Positions 14,213-18,802 of a stretch of 18,802 nucleotides of DNA are shown here, piece by piece. The stretch lies in assembly GCA_900769355.1 (NCBI GenBank), contig CAAGGG010000076.1:1-18802 (forward strand), in the 5' to 3' direction. This DNA comes from Candidatus Gastranaerophilales bacterium. Its GTDB lineage: Bacteria > Cyanobacteriota > Vampirovibrionia > Gastranaerophilales > Gastranaerophilaceae. The notes under the pieces are model-generated. The model was not told where the DNA came from. It did no database searches and worked only from the letters and a program-made list of their open reading frames with translations. Position 1 is the first letter of the stretch. Every line of letters begins with the position of its first letter. The translations under genes were made by a program, and so were the position numbers.

Positions 14213-16189
14213 TTACTTTATCATGTTCAGAAAATCATCTTCTGTCAATATTATAACACCTAATTTTTCGGCTTTGTCTAATTTGGAACCGGCTTTTTCT
14301 CCGGCAATAACAAACGAAGTGTTCTTAGATACTGACGACGAGGTTTTTCCGCCCAAAAGTTTGATCTTTTCAGATGCTTCATCTCTCGTCATATTTTGTA
14401 ACGTTCCGGTCAAAACAAAAGTTTTGCCTTTGAATTTATCAGAAATATTTTCTGCCGGTGGTGCCGGTTCAATTCCAAGTTCTTTCAAGTCTTTTAACAT
14501 TTGAATTGTTTCAGGTTTTCTGAAAAATTCATAAATATCTTGCGCAATAATATCGCCAATTCCTTCAATCTTTGAAAGCTCTTCAACTGTTGCTTTTTCA
14601 AGATTTTCCAATGTTTCAAACTCGTTTGCTAAAAGACCTGCGGTTTCTTTGCCGACATTTCGGATTGTAAAAGCGGTTAAAAGCCTTTGTAGCGGACGAT
14701 TTTTGCTCTCTTGAATTGCTGTATACATGTTGAATGCAGATTTTTCTTTAACCAAATCAAGTTGCATAAAATCTTGCATAGTCAAGCGGTACAAGTCAAT
14801 TGGAGCTTTTGCAAAACCTTTTGTGTAAAGTTGTTCGATTATAGAAGGTCCGATTTTGTCAATATCCATCGCATCTTTTGAAACCCAATATTCAATTTTT
14901 GCACATCTTTTAGCGTGGCAATCAGGGTTGTCACAGTACAAATTCACCTCGTCCTCGTGAGTTGTTAATCTTGAATGACAAGACGGGCAAAGTTCAGGCG
15001 GAGTGTACTTAGGCAGCTTGTAATGCTCTTCATCTTCAATAACTTTAACTACTTTCGGGATAATTTCCGCCGCTTTTTTTATATAAACCCTATCTCCAAT
15101 TCTAACATCAAGTCTTCCAACTTCGTCAAAATTGTGCAAACTTGCACGTGCAACAGTGCTTCCACCCAACTGAACAGGCTCTAAGATTGCAACAGGTGTA
15201 ATTGCTCCGGTTTTCCCAACGCTAATTTCAACGTCCAAGAGTTTTGTTGTAACTTCTTCCGGCGGAAATTTAAACGCAGTTGCCCATTTGGGAGCACGGG
15301 AAGTAAATCCCATTTCTTGCTGAACCAGCATGTTATTTACTTTGATTACAACTCCATCAGTTGCATAATCAAGAGAAAATCGCTTTTCGTCCCACTCTTT
15401 ACAGTATTCAACTGCTTCTTTCGCGTTTTTGCAAAGTCGGATATTTGGATTAACCTTAAAGCCGAGTTTTTTCAAGTACATAAGGCTTTCATAGTGTGTT
15501 TTTGGGACATCTTTTACGCCACCTGTGAAAATTGCAGTGTAACAAAACATCGACAAATCACGTTGTGCCGTAATTTTGCTATCAAGTTGTCTGATAGAGC
15601 CTGCTGCTGCGTTTCTTGGGTTTGCAAAAAGTTTTTCGCCTTTAGCTAAATTCTCTTTGTTCAACTTTTCAAAAGATTCTTTTGGCATATAAACTTCGCC
15701 ACGCACTTCGACACTTACAGGTTCAAAAAGCTTCAAAGGGATTGCTTTGACTGTTTTTAGGTTGTTTGTAATGTCTTCGCCCGTAATTCCGTCACCACGA
15801 GTTACGCCTCGAACGAAAATTCCGTTTTCGTACGTCAAAGCCATTGCAAGTCCGTCGATTTTTAGTTCACAAACGAGTTCTTGCTCTCCGTATTCTTTGA
15901 CAATTTTTTTGTACCAATCGTCTGTCAAATCCTCGTAGTGGTATGTGTTGTCGAGGCTGTAAAGTCTGTATTTGTGCTTGTACGGAAAGAATTTTTCGCT
16001 AATCGAGCCGACACGTTGAGTCGGGCTGTCAGGAGTAACAAAAAGAGGGTTTTCGCTCTCTAGTTTTTTTAGCTCCGCAAACATTTTGTCATACTCGTAA
16101 TCGCTAATTGTCGGATTATCTTCAACGTAATATTTATAATTTGCCTTATTTATTTCGTCTTTTAAAAAATTTATTCTATCTATTACCAT
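14213..16189 (-). CDS. ligA: NAD+-dependent DNA ligase
   Basis: The 658-residue protein has the full LigA architecture. The Ia domain YY..D.P..SD.EYD (20-34) binds NAD+. The nucleotidyl-transferase core has the KIDG motif with the AMP-accepting Lys110 and RGDG (131-134). Then come the OB fold, a four-cysteine zinc finger (C401, C404, C419, C424), helix-hairpin-helix repeats (about 430-570, with IEGIG), and a C-terminal BRCT domain (about 585-658). It seals nicks in replication and repair. The length is normal. Start: ATG at 16189 with AGAAG upstream. Its leader carries a GC hairpin and a GTGAA palindromic element. It is followed 12 bases later by a small membrane-protein gene. Confidence 0.97.
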   Translation of the reverse strand: MVIDRINFLKDEINKANYKYYVEDNPTISDYEYDKMFAELKKLESENPLFVTPDSPTQRVGSISEKFFPYKHKYRLYSLDNTYHYEDLTDDWYKKIVKEYGEQELVCELKIDGLAMALTYENGIFVRGVTRGDGITGEDITNNLKTVKAIPLKLFEPVSVEVRGEVYMPKESFEKLNKENLAKGEKLFANPRNAAAGSIRQLDSKITAQRDLSMFCYTAIFTGGVKDVPKTHYESLMYLKKLGFKVNPNIRLCKNAKEAVEYCKEWDEKRFSLDYATDGVVIKVNNMLVQQEMGFTSRAPKWATAFKFPPEEVTTKLLDVEISVGKTGAITPVAILEPVQLGGSTVARASLHNFDEVGRLDVRIGDRVYIKKAAEIIPKVVKVIEDEEHYKLPKYTPPELCPSCHSRLTTHEDEVNLYCDNPDCHAKRCAKIEYWVSKDAMDIDKIGPSIIEQLYTKGFAKAPIDLYRLTMQDFMQLDLVKEKSAFNMYTAIQESKNRPLQRLLTAFTIRNVGKETAGLLANEFETLENLEKATVEELSKIEGIGDIIAQDIYEFFRKPETIQMLKDLKELGIEPAPPAENISDKFKGKTFVLTGTLQNMTRDEASEKIKLLGGKTSSSVSKNTSFVIAGEKAGSKLDKAEKLGVIILTEDDFLNMIK

Positions 16190-16209
16190 GTTTTTCTTCT
16201 TTTTATATT

Positions 16210-16229
16210 GGCGGGGTAGGTATCCCGCC
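16210..16229. repeat. GC-rich hairpin module in the ligA leader
   Basis: GGCGGGGTAGGTATCCCGCC, 20 bases before the ligA ATG, is the reverse complement of the module upstream of emrB (3659-3678) with one change, and the flanking bases (CTTTTTAT before, CCTACTTTT after) are also shared. Orientation relative to the downstream gene is the same in both places. Confidence 0.75.
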
Positions 16230-16246
16230 CTACTTTTTTATATTAA

Positions 16247-16352
16247 GTGAAAGGTGAAAAGTGAAACGTGAAAAGACCTTTTCGCTCGCTACGCTCGATA
16301 ATAACTTTTGTGCGTTAGCACCGATATGAACTTTTCACGTCTCACGTTTCAC
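16247..16352. repeat. GTGAA-arm palindromic element, copy C, between speB and ligA
   Basis: The left arm is GTGAAAGGTGAAAAGTGAAA and onward (16247-16275) and the right arm is CTTTTCACGTCTCACGTTTC (16331-16350). The core holds TTTTCGCTCGCTACGCTC (shared with copy B) and ACTTTTGTGCGTTAGCACC (shared with copy A), so this copy links the family. It ends 8 bases from the agmatinase stop. Confidence 0.8.
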
Positions 16353-16360
16353 GGCAATTC

Positions 16361-17197
16361 TTACATTACCATTAACAATTCTCTAATGACTTTTGTTGCC
16401 ACAGCTGTTGAAACACCTGATGCGTCATAATCAGGTGCTAATTCTACAACGTCAGCCCCAATGATGTCAAAGTTTTTCAGATATTCAAACCAGCCCATAA
16501 GTTCGTTGAACTGCATTCCGCCACTTTCCGGTGTGCCGGTTCCCGGCATTACAGACGGATCAAGGCAATCCAAGTCTACTGTGACAAATATTTTTTTGCC
16601 CTTTAATTCGTCAAGTTCAGAATACTTATGGATAAGAGTGTTGTGCTTTTTCATAAACTCCCACTCTTCTTTCATTCCAGAACGAATTCCGATTTGTTTA
16701 AGATTTTCCGGACCGACAATTTTTGATGCGTGGCGAATTACGGCAGAATGTGACATTTCTTCGCCCAAATATTCTTCTCTCAAATCTGTATGTGCGTCAA
16801 AATGAACAATCGCTAAGTTGTCGTAAAACTTTGCAACAGCTTTGATTTCAGGTAATGTTACAAGGTGTTCCCCGCCAATTCCAAAAACTCTTTTGCCGTC
16901 TTTATAAATTTGTTCAACATTTTCTTCAATCAAGTCAAGCGATTTGTAAGTGTTTCCAAGTGGAAATTCCAAATCACCTGCATCGTGAAAATTTACATCT
17001 TCTAAATGCTTGTCAAAGCGAGGAGAGTATTCTTCCAGCCCCCAACTTGCAAGTCTGATTTGTTCAGGCGCAAACCTAGAACCTGAGCGGTAAGACACCG
17101 TTCCATCAAACGGCATTCCAAGCATAACTATATCTGATGAGGCGTAATCTTCATTTTGTCCCATCCAATTTCTATCCAAAAAAGGTCCTTTTAGCAT
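16361..17197 (-). CDS. speB: Agmatinase (ureohydrolase family)
   Basis: This 278-residue enzyme would hydrolyse agmatine to putrescine and urea in polyamine synthesis. The binuclear manganese ligands are all visible: H111 in GGEHLVT, D134/H136/D138 in HFDAHTD, and D208/D210 in VDLDCLDPSVMPGTGTPESG. GGEH and GTGTPE.GG are typical of bacterial agmatinases of the B. subtilis SpeB group; arginase or another guanidino-hydrolase cannot be fully excluded. Start: ATG at 17197 with a strong AGGAG 6 bases upstream. It is divergent from a secreted orphan. No arginine decarboxylase or spermidine synthase gene lies in the window. The next gene downstream is ligA, beyond a repeat element. Confidence 0.92.
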   Translation of the reverse strand: MLKGPFLDRNWMGQNEDYASSDIVMLGMPFDGTVSYRSGSRFAPEQIRLASWGLEEYSPRFDKHLEDVNFHDAGDLEFPLGNTYKSLDLIEENVEQIYKDGKRVFGIGGEHLVTLPEIKAVAKFYDNLAIVHFDAHTDLREEYLGEEMSHSAVIRHASKIVGPENLKQIGIRSGMKEEWEFMKKHNTLIHKYSELDELKGKKIFVTVDLDCLDPSVMPGTGTPESGGMQFNELMGWFEYLKNFDIIGADVVELAPDYDASGVSTAVATKVIRELLMVM

Positions 17198-17223
17198 AAC
17201 TTTCTCCTATTTTTATTTTTAAG

Positions 17224-17250
17224 TTTATAATAAATAAAAGAATTTTTCAA
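17224..17250 (-). promoter_or_regulatory. Likely speB promoter
   Basis: On the minus strand TATAAA (17229-17224) with TTGAAA (17250-17245) 15 bases further upstream, or TTTTGA at 17 bases, about 27 bases before the ATG. Confidence 0.4.
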
Positions 17251-17299
17251 AAAGTTACATGAACCTTGATTTTTTGTTAGAAATAATTAAAATATATAT

Positions 17300-17863
17300 A
17301 TGAAAAAGTTTTTATTAATTTTAACTGCAATATTTTTGATGGCGCAAGTTTCTTTGGCGGAAACGAATTATGAACAAATTTATAGAGATTTGGATCCGGC
17401 GGATTTTTCTTATGTTCACAATATTGACCCTGGAGAAATGTATGATGTGCAAAACACTTCTTGGTCGCCATATCCGCTTTTTAGGCTTACTTCGCCTTTG
17501 TTTTTCAAAAACATAACAATTGAGCCTGGGTACTATCTTTTAACACCTCGAGAACACAATGGGAATTGGTATATTTTGTTTAAAGAACAAGGCAAGGTGA
17601 AATATATTATTCCTGCTTATAATAGAGAAATTGTTCCAATGGGATTTTATGAAGCAAATTTGCCGAAAGCGAAATTGACCCCATCACAAAAATTCCAAGT
17701 GAAATTATACGATTTCGTCGGAAAGCACGTGAAAAGCTCTCAAAGGAAACCGGCACCTGACACATATCTAGAAACAACCGATTTAGAAAACAATTTTATT
17801 TCAATAGTAATCTATTGGGGTGATTACAGGTATTATATGGTAATGCGTACGGTTAAGCTGTAA
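17300..17863 (+). CDS. Secreted protein of unknown function
   Basis: Not recognised. The 187 residues begin with a clear signal peptide (1-20, ending VSLA before ETNYEQ). The mature part is rich in Tyr, Pro and aromatic residues and looks beta-rich: YPLFRLTSPLFFKNITIEPG, YYLLTPREHNGNWYILFKEQ and VIYWGDYRYYMVMRTVKL. There are no cysteines and no membrane segment after the signal peptide, so it is probably a soluble periplasmic protein. The ATG is preceded only by A/T with no Shine-Dalgarno, so translation may be weak or S1-dependent. It is divergent from speB and converges with the following gene. Confidence 0.75.
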   Translation: MKKFLLILTAIFLMAQVSLAETNYEQIYRDLDPADFSYVHNIDPGEMYDVQNTSWSPYPLFRLTSPLFFKNITIEPGYYLLTPREHNGNWYILFKEQGKVKYIIPAYNREIVPMGFYEANLPKAKLTPSQKFQVKLYDFVGKHVKSSQRKPAPDTYLETTDLENNFISIVIYWGDYRYYMVMRTVKL

Positions 17864-17898
17864 CTGACTTTATAAGTCGATTGGTTTGCAAACTCAAA

Positions 17899-18273
17899 TT
17901 ACTCTTCGTCGTCGATTTCTTCTTCTTTTTTTATACTGTCGACAACCATTTTTGCCATTTCTTTTGCAATAATTTGTTGAGTAGCTGCGGGACAGTTTTG
18001 AAGCATATTCATTGCAGTTCTCAAAGTGCTGTCGATATCGTACCAACGACCTTTTCTGTTGTCATCAAGACCTGAACCTACGGCGTTGATAATATCTTCA
18101 ACTGCTTCAAATTTTTCATCTTCGATGTTGTGTTCGATGATGATTTTAATCAAATTTAGAGCAATTCTAATTTGTGTTTCATCGTCTGTTTCTTCTAATG
18201 TTCTAACTGCTTGTGACAAAACAGGGTCTTTGTCATACCAACGTCTGTGCTGATTTGTGTACTCTTCTTTCAT
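17899..18273 (-). CDS. Small acidic protein with two RWYDxD repeats, function unknown
   Basis: Not recognised. The 124 residues contain an internal duplication: RRWYDKDPVLSQAVRTLEET (10-29) and GRWYDIDSTLRTAMNMLQNC (75-94). Each is followed by a helix rich in Ile/Ala, and the C-terminus is strongly acidic. There is no signal peptide or membrane helix, so it is cytoplasmic and probably all-alpha. The start is unusually well supported: AAGGAG 7 bases before the ATG and a near-consensus promoter at 18297-18325. A strongly expressed small protein is therefore likely. Role unknown. Confidence 0.78.
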   Translation of the reverse strand: MKEEYTNQHRRWYDKDPVLSQAVRTLEETDDETQIRIALNLIKIIIEHNIEDEKFEAVEDIINAVGSGLDDNRKGRWYDIDSTLRTAMNMLQNCPAATQQIIAKEMAKMVVDSIKKEEEIDDEE

Positions 18274-18296
18274 ACTTTTCTCCTTCTTATAAGCTT

Positions 18297-18325
18297 ATTA
18301 TGAAGGTTTTTTGTATATATGTCAA
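18297..18325 (-). promoter_or_regulatory. Near-consensus promoter of the RWYDxD protein gene
   Basis: On the minus strand a perfect TTGACA (18325-18320), a 17-base spacer and CATAAT (18302-18297), about 24 bases before the ATG at 18273. Confidence 0.8.
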
Positions 18326-18347
18326 GTTTTTTGTAGCAATTTACGTC

Positions 18348-18726
18348 ATTCTTGTATGTTTCAAGTAATTCGTTGACAAAATAGACTATCTCGTAATATT
18401 GTTTACCCATCTAAAACCCTCTCGAAAAACGTGACATTTAGTCACCTTTTTCTCGGCAGAGTCCTAACAGAGGGAAGACTTATGTTTAGTATAAATTAAA
18501 ATTTATAAATAGCTGCTATACAGGATTATAAACAGAGATAGTTGCAATATAAGTCTTCTCTCCCTCAATTAGGGAGAGAAAGAGAGTGGGTAGTTGATTA
18601 AAATTTTTGTCAATGAATTAACTGACACATACAGTAATGACGACTAACGTAGTTACTATTCTCGCTCTGTCAACCCCTCTCCCGAATTTGTAACACTCAC
18701 TAATCGTTCGTGAACAACTTCGACCT
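18348..18726. repeat. Head-and-tail intergenic repeat, copy 2, with structured insert
   Basis: The 36-nt head (18348-18383) and the tail (18675-18726) match copy 1 at 12745-12972. The middle blocks TCTCTCC/GGGAGAGAAAGAG and TTGTCAATGA are in the same order. Copy 2 is about 150 bases longer. Most of the extra lies between head and hairpin: GTGAC/GTCAC flanked by CGAAAAA and TTTTTCTCG, and a perfect GAAGACTTAT (18474-18483)/ATAAGTCTTC (18549-18558) pair. No gene is visible from 18326 to the window end. The last 75 bases (18727-18802) hold nothing I can identify. Confidence 0.65.
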
Positions 18727-18802
18727 GTCTTGAATTTGCTCCACGCTCCCAGAGTTCCGCAAAAGCAACGCGGTTGCAGTTTGCTCCATCTGCTCGCTAT
18801 CC

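Noticed and set aside
17866..17878. GACTT/AAGTC stem between the convergent orphans as a terminator
   Set aside because: It is only 5 bp with a 3-base loop and no T run; too weak to call.

Overview
The window is AT-rich DNA from a Gram-negative, probably gut-associated bacterium. The best pointer to its identity is the pair of type IV pilin-like proteins with the leader/helix AFTLAEVLITLGIIGVVAAL. Together with periplasmic signal peptides, a TolC-type outer-membrane channel and several small lineage-style hypothetical proteins, this fits Candidatus Gastranaerophilales (Melainabacteria/Vampirovibrionia, the non-photosynthetic sister group of Cyanobacteria). That placement is inference; no rRNA is present. 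No tRNA, CRISPR array, transposase or prophage gene was seen.

Layout. 1-293: left edge, a run of 16 C, and what looks like the first codons of a leftward gene cut by the edge. 294-5258: a tripartite drug-efflux locus. A TolC/NodT-like outer-membrane factor is transcribed leftward. A MarR-type regulator, an EmrA-like membrane fusion protein and an EmrB-like 14-helix MFS pump are transcribed rightward. The two sides share a divergent promoter region with an operator-like palindrome. 5317-7224: a large unrecognised membrane protein. 7280-8980: a ClC chloride/proton antiporter with C-terminal CBS domains. 9055-11130: two leftward type IV pilin-like genes with abnormal, repeat-built leaders. Upstream of them is a well-signalled short ORF interrupted by a G10 tract (C10 on the coding strand). 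11325-12647: a glutamate/aspartate symporter with a clear promoter and terminator. 13020-16189: a leftward cluster of ligA, a small membrane protein and a SIMPL-domain protein. 16361-17197: leftward agmatinase. 17300-18273: a secreted orphan and a small two-repeat orphan, convergent. 18348-18802: a repeat-rich non-coding end.

Housekeeping and transport genes are ordinary. The unusual layer is repeats. (i) A palindromic family with GTGAA-type arms sits just upstream of the tolC-like gene, emrB and ligA. At emrB and ligA it is followed by the same GC-rich 20-nt hairpin. A piece of this family is also read as protein inside a pilin leader. (ii) A second family, with a conserved 36-nt head and a conserved stem-loop tail, occupies two intergenic regions; its tail shows paired base changes. 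(iii) The second pilin leader contains two exact-length 60-bp tandem units, so three FTLxE prepilin motifs occur in one protein. (iv) The G10 tract separates a strong promoter and ribosome-binding site from that pilin: one extra base would fuse 69 upstream codons in frame to it with no stop. Repeat-built pilin leaders combined with a possible homopolymer switch are the most promising candidate for something undescribed here.
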